A DNA stretch of 64,000 bases from Cryptomeria japonica (lineage: Eukaryota > Streptophyta > Pinopsida > Cupressales > Cupressaceae): contig NC_081410.1 in assembly GCF_030272615.1 (NCBI RefSeq), forward strand, positions 115,355,140 through 115,419,139, read 5' to 3'. Positions 11,114 to 22,227 of this stretch are shown here, in pieces; position 1 is the first letter of the stretch, and the number at the start of each line of letters is the position of its first letter. A program made the position numbers and the translations under genes. The notes below the pieces were generated by a model. That model did no database searches. It worked only from the letters and a program-made list of their open reading frames with translations, and was not told where the DNA came from.

Positions 11114-12538
11114 CTATGTGTATGAGCCGTCGAAGTACAGTTGCCATGGCTTTGCATGTGACATTGTCAAAATGGATTCATCTGGAAATTCGAAACTTAG
11201 AGGAACATCATCTATCATGGGAGCATCTGATAATTGATCTGCAATGGCTTGTCCTTTTATTGCTTTTCTATCCACATACTCAATGTCGAATTCACTCAGG
11301 ATCATTACCCATTTGGCCAGTCGCCCAGTAAGTGTTGCTTTATTGAGAAAGTATTTCAATGGGTCTATCCTTGCAACTAACTTAGTCTTATGAGTGAGCA
11401 TGTAATGTCGTAATTTCTGCGAAGCAAAGACCACGGCGAGACATGCACGCTCAATTGGTGTGTAGTTTAGCTCATATCCTACTAATGTGCGACTGATATA
11501 GTATACTGCTTTTTCCTTGCATTCAGCCATTTGTTGTGCTAAGAGTGCCCCCAGTATTGTTGGAGTAGCTGATATGTATAGTAACAGTGGTTGATCTGGA
11601 ACTGGTGGCATTAGAACTGGCAGATTTAAAAGATAATCTTTGAATGTCTGGAATGCCTGTTGACAGTTATCATCCCATTTGAATTTGATGTTTTTATGTA
11701 GCAGGTGCTGAAAAGGATTACACTTATCTGCCAGTTGTGCTATGAATCTTCGGATGGACTGGAGTCTACCTTGTAAGGATCGAAGTTGACTGATATTTCT
11801 TGGAGGTTGCATTTCCAAGATGGCCTTAACTTTTGCTGGATCAGCTTCAATTCCCCTTTTGGATACAATGAATCCTAGGAGCTTCCCAGAGGTTACTCCA
11901 AAGACACATTTCTTGGGGTTTAATCTTACTTTATATTTTTCCAACCGATCAAAGACGACTGAAAGTATGTCCAAATGTGTATTTCTGTCTATTGATTTGC
12001 CCAAGAGGTCGTCAACATAATCTTCCACAGTTACGTGCATGAGATCATGAAAGATAGTAGTCATGGCTCTTTGATATGTAGCACCTGCATTCTTTAGCCC
12101 GAAAGGCATGACATTCCAACAAAAAGTTCCCCACGGACAAGTAAATGATGTTTTGTGTTGATCCTCGGGTGCGATCCTTATTTGATTATAACCAAAGAAT
12201 CCATCCATCAATGATAACATTTCATGACCTGCGGTGAGATCAACAATCAAGTCAATATTTGGCAATGGGAAGTCATCCTTTGGACAAGCTTTGTTGATGT
12301 CTCTGAAATCTGTGCAAATTCTGATGTTGTGATCTGGTTTACTAACAGGTACCAAGTTGGAGATCCATTCGGGATAATCAATTGGGTGTATGAATCTGAC
12401 ATCGAGTAATTTCTCAAGTTCTGCTTTGACTAGTAATGCCACTTGTGGATGCATTTTTTTTAATTTCTGTTTTACTGGTTTTGCCCCCGGTTTGACTGTC
12501 AAATGATGCATTACCAAATCCGGATCTAATCCAGGCAT
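11114..12538 (-). pseudogene. pol: reverse transcriptase and RNase H part of pol, element A
   Basis: A 474-codon open stretch with the RT core: KPDHNIRICTDFRDINKACPKD, FTCPWGTFCWNVMPFGLKNAGATYQ, and the intact active site YVDD (EDYVDDLLGKS). The Ty3 RNase H (LLLYISATPTILGALLAQ, YTPIERACLAVVFA) follows, then the linker (DIEYVDRKAIKGQAIADQLSDAP) into the second RNase H, where a TAG stops it just after FDGSYT. Upstream the same frame carries a TGA in FFKE.QINFAWLYADMPGLDPDL. It is closely related to element B pol. Confidence 0.92.
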
Positions 12539-14673
12539 ATCAGCGTATAACCAGGCGAAGTTGATTTGTCATTCTTTGAAGAAACTTATGAATTTTGACC
12601 TTTCGGACTCTGTCAGTGATTGAGCTAGGAATATGTTGTGTGGAACCTCTTCTGTACCAATGTTTGTTTTGATAGTCTGCTCTACCAACATGGATGACTT
12701 TTCCTCATATGATGCTGGGAGAATATCGAGCCTTCCATCTTTGGGTGCCTCGGAGAGGTTTTCACCCTCAGATACGTCCTTTCTTTTTACTTTTTGGGGT
12801 CAGACAGCGCCACAGTGTGGTTTTCGCCATAAGACCCTTGATTTGTTCTTATTTTCACATTTTTGTGACTGGAAGATCCGACACCCTCACCAAAATATAC
12901 CACGCTATTGAGTTCTATAGTGTATCCCGCTTTATGGTCTCCAGGGGGAAGATCATCTCGTATGCCCAGATAGTCAATAAAAGCTTCATCGTTTTGGAAT
13001 GTGTCAAACTATGCAGGTCCTTCATGATCCCAGTCAATGAGTTGGTGGTGAACAAGGGGAAGGCTGTTAATGTCTTTGAAGTTAGCGGGGCTAAGAGTGA
13101 AGATGCAGTTATATTCAGGTATGTCAAGGTAATTATCGAGGTCATTGATGGCACTCTCCTCATTAGTCTCGATCGCGAGCGAATCCAAATTATCATCACT
13201 AGTAGCGCATTCTGGGACAGGTGTTCTCATCCTATGTGATTTCAACCTAGAACCTTGAGACAAAGACTGTGTGGAATCCTCATGGGTTGTTTCTTGACCA
13301 ACTCTGAACTTGTTATAAAACTCCTCTTCTTCTGTGGGTTCATCTGGCTCTCTGAATGTCTCGGTGAGCTCGTAGTCACTGGAAGACTTGTCGGAACCCC
13401 ATTCCCATTCGTTGGAATCTGTGGAATAGCGATCCTCTTGTTGAATTTTGGTAGCTTTGATTTGTAAGGCTTCTTCTGTCCTTTGGGTGTGGACCTTGGA
13501 AGTTAAGAAACCAAGTCCTTTCGAGCGTTCCTTCTTGACAGTCAATTCAGGTTGTAAAGGTTCAATGATGCCTTCCTTTCGTAATCCCAGAAGGCTTTTT
13601 CCATCATACCCAAATTTTTGTAGAATTTTGAAGCCTTTGTCGTATTTCTCACATGGTAGATTGATGTGATCTTGTGTTTCCTCTTCATTGTCTCTGAAAA
13701 GCATTTTGTATAAATCTTCCTCTTCTAGTTCACCCCATCCTTGAAAGGTAGTAGGGTCCCATTTGAGCATCATGACGGAGATTTGTTTGTTAGGGTGTGG
13801 TCTTCCATATTCTTTTGGGGAACTCATGACTTGTCGTAAGTACATGGTCTGATTTAAAGTATATTCCCCCATGCCTTTAAGCTCACCTTGTTTTGATGTC
13901 GAAGGTTTTAATGACTCCAGATCAATGTATGCCAACGAAGGAACAACCTCATGATTACAGGGAATGATGGTCTCAGTCTTTGATTTCAGGTTATTGCAGT
14001 ATATGAATGGATTAGGATCGCCGTTAACTATTACTTCCACTCCATTATGAGGAAACTTAATGCATTGGTGATATGTGGATGGGACTGCCCTCATTTCATG
14101 AATCCAAGGGCGTCCTAGCAATATGTTGTAAGTGAGATTTAAATCCAGGACTTGACAAACCACATCCTTTGTAACTGGCCCAACTCTGAGAGGTAAGATG
14201 ATTGTACCCTTGGATGAATGCTCTTCATCATCATATGCTTTAATGGTGATTTTGTTTGTAGAATTCACAGCTTTATCAGAATATCCCAATTGTGTAATAG
14301 TGCTTAATGTGCAAATGTTTAGACCTGCTCCTCCATCTATCAGGACTCTTTTTATTCGATGTTTGTGTATGAAGGCTTCAATGTGTAGTGGTGCATTATG
14401 TGGCTGACTTACAGAGGCGTCATCGGCTTCTGTGAAAGTAAGTGAATGTGGAACGGAAAGGTATCCCACCATGGCTTGAAACTGGTCCACGTTTAGATCA
14501 GTAGGAACGATAGTATCTCTCAAGATTTTGTCAAGAATGGCTTTATGAGCAGGGGATATGCGTAGGAGCTCAAGAATGGAGATGAGCGCGGGTGTCTTCC
14601 CTAACTGTTCTACAAGATCATACTCAGGTTTGGTTGATGAAGAAGCGGTGTTTTTAGTTGGAGCACCTTGCAA
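12539..14673 (-). pseudogene. protease and G-patch-like spacer, element A
   Basis: Open from 14673 to 13009, then decayed to 12539. The aspartic protease has VLIDGGAGLNICTL as the active-site region (D-G-G where D-S/T-G is usual; element B has D-N-G) and [11 protein letters not shown] downstream. A G-patch-like segment follows (KILQKFGYDGKSLLGLRKEGIIEP...GLGF, about 13640-13510). An acidic linker then leads to the peptide INFAWLYADMPGLDPDL before RT. The order PR, G-patch-like, acidic linker, RT is the same in element B. Confidence 0.8.
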
Positions 14674-14685
14674 AGTGATTTTACC

Positions 14686-16842
14686 TCAGCGAGTTGTAAC
14701 ATGACATTCAGAGGTAGGTTTAGAAGAAGATCCAACACCTTTTAAGACAATCTTGGGTCTCCGAGTAGAATTCTCAGACGCTTTGTCCTTGATGATAATG
14801 GTAGAGACATAAATGTCCATCAAGATGTGATTTATGGTTGAATCATAGTTGTAAGATGCTCTGGTATAGTTGGTTTGATCCTCTGTGGCTTTAGCTTTTC
14901 CCTTGTCATGTTTTGGGAATGGTTCCTTAAACATCTCATGTTCTTGATTAGATGAATGTCCCTCAATCTCAATGTCACCTCTATCAATGAGATCCTGTAT
15001 GATGTTCTTCAGTCGATGACAATTTCCTATTTTATGACCTTTGCTCTTATGAAATTCACAATACTCATCATCATTCCACCAATTTGGTTTAACCTTTGGT
15101 TCATATGGAGGAAAATATGGAACTATGATTACCTTGTTTGCCACTAGCTTCTTGAAAACTGACTCAAGTGGTTCTCCCAATGGAGTGTACTTCCTTCATG
15201 ATCGGGAAGTTGTTTGAGTATTCACTTGATTGTTTGTAGAACTTGATCCTGAAAAGATGACTTTGGGTCGCACTATGTTGGCATCAACAACACCATCATT
15301 GACCATGTTCTTGTTTTTATTCCAAAATCTTGGCTTGTCTTTTCCTTTAAAGTCATCTTTGTTTTCCTTGAATATCTTGATGACTCCTTGTTCAATTAGG
15401 ACCTTTTCTGTAGCTAAGCCTTTTTCCATAATGTCCTTGAAGGTGGACAAACAAGCTTTTCTTAGATCATAGCCAATGTCTTTGTTAACATTCTGGGTGA
15501 ACATTTCTACCATTTGTTTTTGTGGAATTTCACAAGAGCATCTGCTGGCTAGATTTCTCCATCTTTGTAAGCATGATGCAAAAGACTCTCCCTCTTTTTG
15601 TTTGGTGTTGCACAAAGTAGTGACTGATATGTCTATCTCTATGTTGTAGGAGAAATGTTGGATAAATGCCTTTGCTAGATCACCCCATGACTTAATTCCA
15701 GGTGGTAGTTGGGAGAACCATTCCATAGCTTGATCACCTAAACTTTGTGGGAATAATCTCATCAAATATGCCTCTTCTGCTGCTATCTCAATGCAAGCTA
15801 TGAAAAATTGTCTTATGTGTGCCTTAGGATCCCCTTTTCCTCTATACTTATCAAATTTAGGCGTCACAAAGTGTGTAGGAAAAGGAGGCATTGGAATGCT
15901 CTTGTCAAATGGATAAGGACATATGTCTCTCATTGTGTATGTTGGCTTCGGTGTATTTATGTCCTCCATTTTCTTTTGTAAGTCCCTAATTTGTTGCTCC
16001 AAATTGTTCTTAGGTGGAGATTGACTTCTTGGACCATATCCTATGTTTGAGGTACCCATTGGAGGAGGAGCATGTTGCATATATGGATGATATTGATCAT
16101 ACACATGTTCATATGGAGGAGGTCTGTAATGATGCTGCGTATATGGACCACTTGGTATAGATTCATGTTGAGGAACACCATATCTATTTTGTGCATGTAT
16201 ACCATACTCTACAGGCATGTCATGTTCTATTGTATTGCCCCCAAATTTGACACGGGGTTTCCTTGTGTCCAAATTTTGAGAATGCCTTTGAATATCCCAT
16301 TGCTTTGGTGGTTGATCCTTAGCATTGATATGTGATTGAGCATATTTCTCTCCATAAGACTTCCATAATGGTCTACGAAGGTGAGTATCATATGTTTGAC
16401 CATGTGTATGTGGGACCTCTGGTTTTTGAAGCAAAGCTGATGGTGATTCAGGTACCATATATGGTCCTCTATTTCCTCCACTATTAGGTCTCCTTTGATC
16501 CATGTTGGAGTGAGGTTGTTGCAAAGGTTGATTTTCCATTATTTGAGACATGTCAAAATCATGAGGTATCTTGGCTCCACTTTGTGCCATCATTTGTAAA
16601 AATTATTGTCTATCCCTCCTCATTATTTCCTCAACCAATCGATTGAAATGGGGATTCATAATGGATTCTTCCACATCTGCTGAATGTACTGAAAAGTTGT
16701 CCATATTGTCATTATGTATAGCATTGTTGTTTATAGTGTCCATGTTCTCAACATTTGGAATGTTTCTATAGGCATCCATGTCAGGTAATGTAGTATGATC
16801 AGAATTGAAAAAGATCTCATTGTCATACTCATAAGAACTCAT
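14686..16842 (-). pseudogene. gag: gag of element A
   Basis: Starts at ATG 16842 (MSSYEYDNEIFF). A TAA at 16603 and a TGA at 15196 interrupt one continuous frame. The gag core is clear: PPFPTHFVTPKFDKYRGKGDP, MRLFPQSLGDQAMEWFSQLPPGI..W..L...F, then CNTKQKEGESFASCLQRWR. A zinc knuckle of C-x2-H-x4-GH-x4-C form follows (CEFHKSKGHKIGNC, about 15066-15025). The frame ends at a TGA near 14686, where element B reads TRCGK. The protein would form the virus-like particle and bind RNA. Confidence 0.88.
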
Positions 16843-17378
16843 GTTTCTCTCCTAGATTTTTGAGGGCGGGTTTCAACCATGAACTAGGTATTGACCAAGA
16901 TGTGTGAGACTAGATGAAAAATGGAAAGAGTATGGAAGACCAAGAGTTGGATGAAATGTAAATGAATCTGAAGTGTACTTGCAATGTTCAAAGTGTAAGA
17001 CCAAGTATGTATGTAGTAGAGTAGGTGTGACTTCCAAAGAGAGGATAGTTTCTCTTGATGAGGTAAGTTGACCTTGACTCTAAGTAGGACCAAATGAGAC
17101 CCAAAGGTAAGAAACCTTGATGAGGGACCACTTAGCAAAGTGTTGTTGTATGTAGTGTGTTGACAAAGTATAGTGAGGACAAGCAAGTGACCTTTTGACT
17201 CAAGTTTAGACAAGTGTGAATGTAAAGCGAAATGTGAAGCAATGATGGATTTTGTGAGACCCAAAGATAGGTTGAATGCTAAATGAAACCCTGGAGAAAT
17301 GACCTAGGAAGCTCAAGAATTCCAAAACTGACTGTGTTTTTTTGCTGGACTGTAACAGTTTTTTTTTAATTCTGAACA

Positions 17379-17575
17379 CAGACGCGCCTATATACTTCAC
17401 AGACGCGATTTCCTGACGCAGACGCGACTCTGTTTAACACAGACATGTTTCTGAGATTTTTTGCAAAGTGTAATGTTGACTGTTGGAACACAGACGTGAT
17501 TCTGCCCTTCACAGACGTGGTTATACCACACAGACGCTATTATGTCTGACACAGACGCGTTTCTGTAAAATTTGT
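17379..17575 (-). repeat. CGCGTCTGTG motif array, gag leader, element A
   Basis: About eight copies of CACAGACGCG or variants on the plus strand, which is CGCGTCTGTG on the gag-pol strand. Spacing is roughly 18-30 bp, with one longer gap of about 65 bp. It is the reverse complement of the intron array at 5080-5350, so the motif has the same orientation relative to each transcript. Confidence 0.85.
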
Positions 17576-17829
17576 GCAATTTTTTTCAATATGTGAAGTC
17601 ATTTTGTTGTGACCAAATCTGACTGTTTGACAATTTTTTTGTGACACGAGGACACAGTGTTGATGAAGACCCAATGTTTGCAAGTGTCTAGACTCAAAAT
17701 GACTCCAAGAAAAGTGTGTTGTTTGATGTAAAAATGTTTTGCATACACTTGAAGACACAAAAGACACAATGTTTTGTTGTTTGGTCTTGAATGCTTTGAA
17801 TGTTTAAAATAAGTCAAGCACAATTCTTA

Positions 17830-18400
17830 TGGCTGGCCAAGACAATAGTTGTTGATCCCACATGGGGTTTTACCCCCGAGGCTACGCTATTCAGAGCAGA
17901 TACTTAGATGATTGACCTCACTGGCTCCACCCTCGGCACTCACTTCTTGGGTCAGCCAAGCATCAGTCCCCATGAAAACTCCCCGTGGCGAACTTTGTAT
18001 CTCTACTAAGAACCGTATGTGTGTGGGCCGCTATCGGAGGTCCGACCTCCTGCCCCAACAACTAGAAGGATTTGGGCTTCTAAAACAAAAAGGTGCTAGT
18101 AAGGGCATCCGCTCGTGTGGCCATACATGCGGCACTTTCAGCTCTGTAAATACAGAAGGCTCCCAGCCGGTAGGGGTTACGCTCTACAACTGATCAAATA
18201 AATTTGATCAAACGGGTTTATGGGGAGACATAGTGTCGATATGAACTAATCAGCACACTTTATTCATAGTTTTCACCATGAATATATTTGTTTATAGTGG
18301 TTTGGAAGAGGTGGGTTTTCCTCGCTCCCACTTGGGTCGTTCTCTTCTCACTAGTAGTCCTAATGACCACACGGGAAGACAGACCCTCTAAAGATTAAAC
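17830..18400 (-). other. GC-rich block in gag leader, element A
   Basis: A block richer in GC than its surroundings, with several short inverted repeats (for example GGAGGTCCGACCTCC near 18035-18049 and GGGGTTTTACCCCC near 17863-17876). A structured leader RNA is plausible. Element B has a comparable GC-rich leader block near 56270-56430, sharing only scraps such as TAGCCT.GGG on the sense strand. Confidence 0.4.
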
Positions 18401-18721
18401 AAAAAGAGCCTATTGCTCAAGACACAAAACACAATGATTTAATTTTAGTGCACCAATTGAAGTGTTTGCTAGTCTATGAAAACAAGGCACACAATAAAAA
18501 TCTAAAAACCCTTCCTGCAAGCACACAAATTAGGTAAATTTTAAACCCAAAAGACTTTGTGAAAATAGAGGCCTTCAACCAAACGATTTAGCCTTCAAGA
18601 CAAGCTGCACCAATTTTGTTAGCTAGATCTGAAAATGTTAGCTCAAAATAACCCAGATCTGAAACCCTAAATGCAAAATCCGAAAAAATGAATCAATAAA
18701 AACCCAAAATTTGAAACTGGT

Positions 18722-18942
18722 GAACACAGACGCGATTACCCTCAACACAGACGCAGTTCTGTGAGACACAGATGCGACTACAGAACACAGACGCGTCTTT
18801 TGAACACAGACGCGACTTTATAACACAGACACGCTTTCCTGGAACCTGCAAAATAAAATATTGCTAATAACACAGACGCGACTCCAGATGTCGCAGACGC
18901 ACCAGAAAATAAAAAATGCGATCCGAAAGTACGCAGACGCGG
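18722..18942 (-). repeat. second CGCGTCTGTG motif array, gag leader, element A
   Basis: About nine copies of CACAGACGCG or variants (plus strand), spaced about 18-45 bp, ending about 90 bp from the PBS. Same orientation as the 17379-17575 array. Confidence 0.85.
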
Positions 18943-19030
18943 AAATATCAAAATGCTGCCAAAAACGTCGGATCTGCAACTTCAAAATATAAAATCTGCA
19001 ACAAGGAAGTTAAATGCAAAAGGAACAAGA

Positions 19031-19048
19031 GTCCCACCGGGCGTGCCA
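19031..19048 (-). promoter_or_regulatory. primer binding site of element A
   Basis: On the minus strand, TGGCACGCCCGGTGGGAC starts three bases inside the 5' LTR, as a tRNA 3'-end complement should. I could not assign the tRNA from memory. It differs from the PBS of element B. Confidence 0.75.
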
Positions 19049-19051
19049 AAA

Positions 19052-19818
19052 TGTATATGGTGAAAATGGATAACAATAATAACAATATTGAAAGGCTAAA
19101 TGAATTCAACCACAAAACCCTAGCCTAACAACAACAAAGATCCACCATAACATATGAAGATTACCTAAGACAATGCAAATCAAACGAAATCACAAAGATT
19201 ATACCATCACATGTCCAATAGGGTTTGGATCTCCATTCTTCCTATCTCCATTGATCTTGCTTGATATATTTGCTCTCAGATTTTATGTGCACAAGAGCTC
19301 AACAAAGAACGGAAATGTGGTTGCAAGTAGGATCGTAGTGTAGTCAAGTGTATAAGATTCATTCGAATGTCTCATTAGGGTTTGATAATGAAGTAAGCAT
19401 CTCCTTATATAGAAGACACTATATGAAATGGAGGGATAAGATTGAGAGGTGTAAAAGGAGGTCGACTATGATTAGAGGGCAGGTAAAAGAAATAATAAAA
19501 TAATGAAAGGGGTAGTTAGTGTATGAATTAAGAGATGAATGACATGTGTCATGGGTAGAAAAGGTTAATGAATTAATTAAATAAATAAAGATTTATTTAA
19601 TTAATAGAATAAGTGGGATAATTAAATAAATAAAAATATTTATTTAATTTAGGAAAAATGATAATTTAAATAAATAAATATATTCATTTAAATGAGAAAT
19701 AAGGCTAGAAGAGGATAAATGAATTAATTAAATAAATAAAGATTTATTTAATTAATAGAAGAATTAGGCTTAGATAATTAAATAAATAAATTAGACATGA
19801 CAATTTTAGGTGTCTACA
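19052..19818 (-). repeat. 5' LTR of element A (767 bp)
   Basis: Matches 3777-4555 apart from about 10 substitutions and a 12-bp deletion near the right end. It ends GTCTACA followed by the TSD CTACT (19819-19823). It contains the LTR promoter on the minus strand. Confidence 0.93.
19404..19412 (-). promoter_or_regulatory. TATA box of element A 5' LTR
   Basis: CTATATAAG on the minus strand inside the 5' LTR. It is the likely core promoter for the gag-pol transcript, starting roughly 30 bp further left. Confidence 0.6.
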
Positions 19819-19823
19819 CTACT

Positions 19824-20539
19824 TATTCATTATGTCTTATCTGTGAAATATATATTTTCAATAATTCTATTTATAGACATTAATATATATTTTAAATTTC
19901 AATGTCTTTATATTTAAAAATATATAACTTTTCTACTAAATACAAATTAATTAATTTATTATATATATTTATTTTATATTTTCTTTCATCTTTTTTTAAT
20001 TCATCTTCTTTTATTTTTTCTCATTGATTTTAAAATTGCATTTTAGTTTTTTAAAATAATATATAGATTGCTAAAATAAAATAACTTTTTTTTTATATAT
20101 TTTTATATAAAGATAACTATATTTATTTAAAAAGGTATTTTAGTTTATTTTTTTAATTGTTTACAATGTATGAATACATAAATTACTTTAAAATTATTTA
20201 ATTTATTTAATTAAAAATATAATTCATATAGTAATGATATAATTTTTATTTTAAATCTTGCATACAACAACAACAACAACAACACTGTCACTTAACCAAC
20301 ATATAATAGAAAGAACCCACAAAAAAATTATAAATTAGCAATCGCACTTTGGTGTGCAATGGGTATGCCGAAAAGGTGTGAAAGGATAATTAGGGAAAAA
20401 TTTGGTGTATTTTGCATACATTTGTTCAATGCGTAAGTTCAGTTGGTAGGCCATTTAAAAATTTGATGTTGTTTGTGCAACCAAGGTCTCAATCAAGAAG
20501 TGATAGCTTAAAATGAACTATGCATCTAGTTATAGGGAT
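19824..20539. other. AT-rich stretch, no gene
   Basis: AT-rich filler with a (CAA)6-7 microsatellite at about 20265-20283. No coding signal. Confidence 0.6.
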
Positions 20540-20922
20540 CCAAACATGAGATAAAAAAGAAAGATAGAGATAATGAGATATAGATAGAGAGGGAGAGGAA
20601 GAGATGGGAAGATAGAGCTAAAGGGATCATGAGAGAGATAAAGGAGGTAATAGAGAGAAGAAGAGAAAGGGAGGAGAGATAGAGATAGAGAGGGAGAAAC
20701 AAGGAGTGTGTGTGAAAGTGTGAGAGATATTGTGATAGAGATGCAGAGGAGTAACAAGGAGTGTGCGGACCAGTTTTAGAGAGAGAGATAGATAGAGGAT
20801 AGAGAAATAAAGAGATATAGAAAGAGGAAATAACATAGAGAGGAGAGAGAGGGAGAGGTATAGATAGGGAGAGATAAGGATAGAAAGGAGTGATAGAGAT
20901 AGGCATAGTGGGAAAGATAGAT

Positions 20923-20964
<42 letters not shown>

Positions 20965-21070
20965 AGGAGATATAGGTAGGGGAGAGAGATAGAGAGAAAA
21001 ATGTGGAGATGGAGAGAGACACATAGAGGAAGAAAGAGAAAGTACATAGAGAGATAGAGAGAGATAAAGA
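20540..21070 (+). repeat. purine-rich GA/GATA repeat tract
   Basis: Over 500 bp of almost pure purine built from GAGA, GATAGA and GGAGA units, with a clean (GA)18 run at 20925-20961. Long Leu/Ser-rich frames on the other strand are a by-product of this composition and are not genes. Confidence 0.9.
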
Positions 21071-21217
21071 GATAAATTAAAAGAATTATATTTAAATTAA
21101 AATATAAATTCAAAATATAACTGTTCTAAAATAAATTTAAATTTTAAATAAATTAAAATAAATTTAAATTTTAAATAAATTAAAATAAATTTTAATTTTA
21201 ATTATAAATTAAATTAA

Positions 21218-21484
21218 GGGGGGTGATCCCACAATGCAATGGTTAGCTGCGAGCCTCCTACATGGGAGGTCTTGGGTTTCAGTCTAGTCGAGGCCCATGT
21301 GTCCCACACACAAGTAATGGAGAGATAAGGTGATGCCTGGGCATGGAAGACCAGACGACAGAAGGAGATATAAGGGTGTTCTTGCCGAACAAACATGAGG
21401 ATGAGGCCCCTCAAAAATGTGGTCTCATTGGTTCATAACTCTAGTCAAAAGTGATTACCACTTTGGCTGTGATTGATAAATAAA
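21218..21484 (+). mobile_element. tRNA-derived SINE with 18-bp TSD
   Basis: A 267-bp body flanked by perfect direct repeats AATTATAAATTAAATTAA at 21200-21217 and 21485-21502. The head has a degenerate RNA polymerase III A-box-like sequence (GCAATGGTTAGCTGCG) and a B-box-like sequence (GGGTTTCAGTCT) about 35 bp later, as in SINEs descended from a tRNA. The 3' end is short and A/T-rich (GATAAATAAA). It has no coding capacity and would depend on a LINE reverse transcriptase. Confidence 0.8.
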
Positions 21485-21639
21485 AATTATAAATTAAATT
21501 AACTCTAATAATTTTTAAATATTATTTATAATTTGGTAAAAAGACATAATAATTAAAAATAAATTTGAAACTTAAACCTGCCTGCTAATGGGCAATATAG
21601 GGTTAATCCTAGGAGGAATAGGGAATATGTGGAGTGGAT

Positions 21640-22053
21640 CAAACCGGAACAAAGTTGGGTGAAGGTTAATTTTGATGATGCTTCGAAAGGGAATCCTGGA
21701 CCTTCAGGGGCGGGGTGTGTTGTTAGGGACTATGATGGAAACATCCTTGCCATAGATTCACAAAAATTGGATAATGGGATGAACAACATGCAATAGAGGT
21801 GCAAGCAACAACATTGGCAATTGATTTGGTGAAAAGGATCAAAGTTGATCAATTGCATCTTAAAGGGGATTCTCAAATAGTAATAAATGCAATTGCAAAT
21901 GGGGGTGCCCGTGATTGGAAAATTGACAAGTGGGTCAAAAGAATTCAAAGAAAATTAGACGGTTTCAAATATTTCACTCTTTCGTATGTGTACAAAGAAG
22001 GCAATGTTTTGGCTGACTCGCTGTCCAAGTTGGCGGTTGAGTTGGCAAGGTGA
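21640..22053 (+). pseudogene. LINE RNase H domain
   Basis: Reads W.KPEQSWVKVNFDDASKGNPGPSGAGCVVRDYDGNILA, then, after a frame break near 21795, LAIDLVKRIKVDQLHLKGDSQIVINAI and FTLSYVYKEGNVLADSLSKLAV. These are the four acidic blocks of the type I RNase H found at the C-terminus of plant LINE ORF2. The first catalytic region reads NFDDASKGN where NFDGAS is usual. The shift and stops make it inactive. Confidence 0.8.
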
Positions 22054-22227
22054 TCTCGATGTCATTGATTTGACGTTGGTCTTGGTGATGTGTGGGATCA
22101 GTACAGGTCATGTTTCTTTTATTTTTGGTAGCCCGAATGGAGGGAATGACGAGATTTTTTGAGGTGGTGGAGTGTGGGAGCTCAAGAATTTATTGTTTGC
22201 ATGCTTTGAGGCTTCAGGTTTGATATT

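Larger units (their letters stand above)
16843..19030 (-). other. untranslated gag leader of element A
   Basis: About 2.2 kb between the PBS and the gag ATG with no convincing coding region. It holds two arrays of the CACAGACGCG motif (17379-17575 and 18722-18942) and a GC-richer block (17830-18400). No ORF here resembles one in element B. Confidence 0.7.
3777..19818 (-). mobile_element. Tat-type Ty3/gypsy LTR retrotransposon A (16.0 kb)
   Basis: A complete but decayed LTR element. Both ends run TG...CA and are flanked by a 5-bp TSD, CTACT (3772-3776 and 19819-19823). Coding order on the minus strand is gag, PR, G-patch-like spacer, RT, RNase H, a second archaeal-type RNase H, INT. The second RNase H and the extra length place it in the Tat/Ogre lineage. 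A PBS abuts the right (5') LTR and a PPT abuts the left (3') LTR. A convergent PMD gene occupies the plus strand between pol and the 3' LTR. LTRs differ by about 10 substitutions plus one 12-bp gap in about 770 bp by eye. Multiple stops in gag-pol make it non-autonomous. Confidence 0.93.

Noticed and set aside
17912-18193. 93-codon plus-strand frame in the gag leader of element A
   Set aside because: Lies in a GC-rich, possibly structured leader; no similarity to any domain and no counterpart in element B.
20526-21113. Long Leu/Ser-rich open frames on the minus strand
   Set aside because: They are the complement of the GA/GATA purine tract; open only because of composition.
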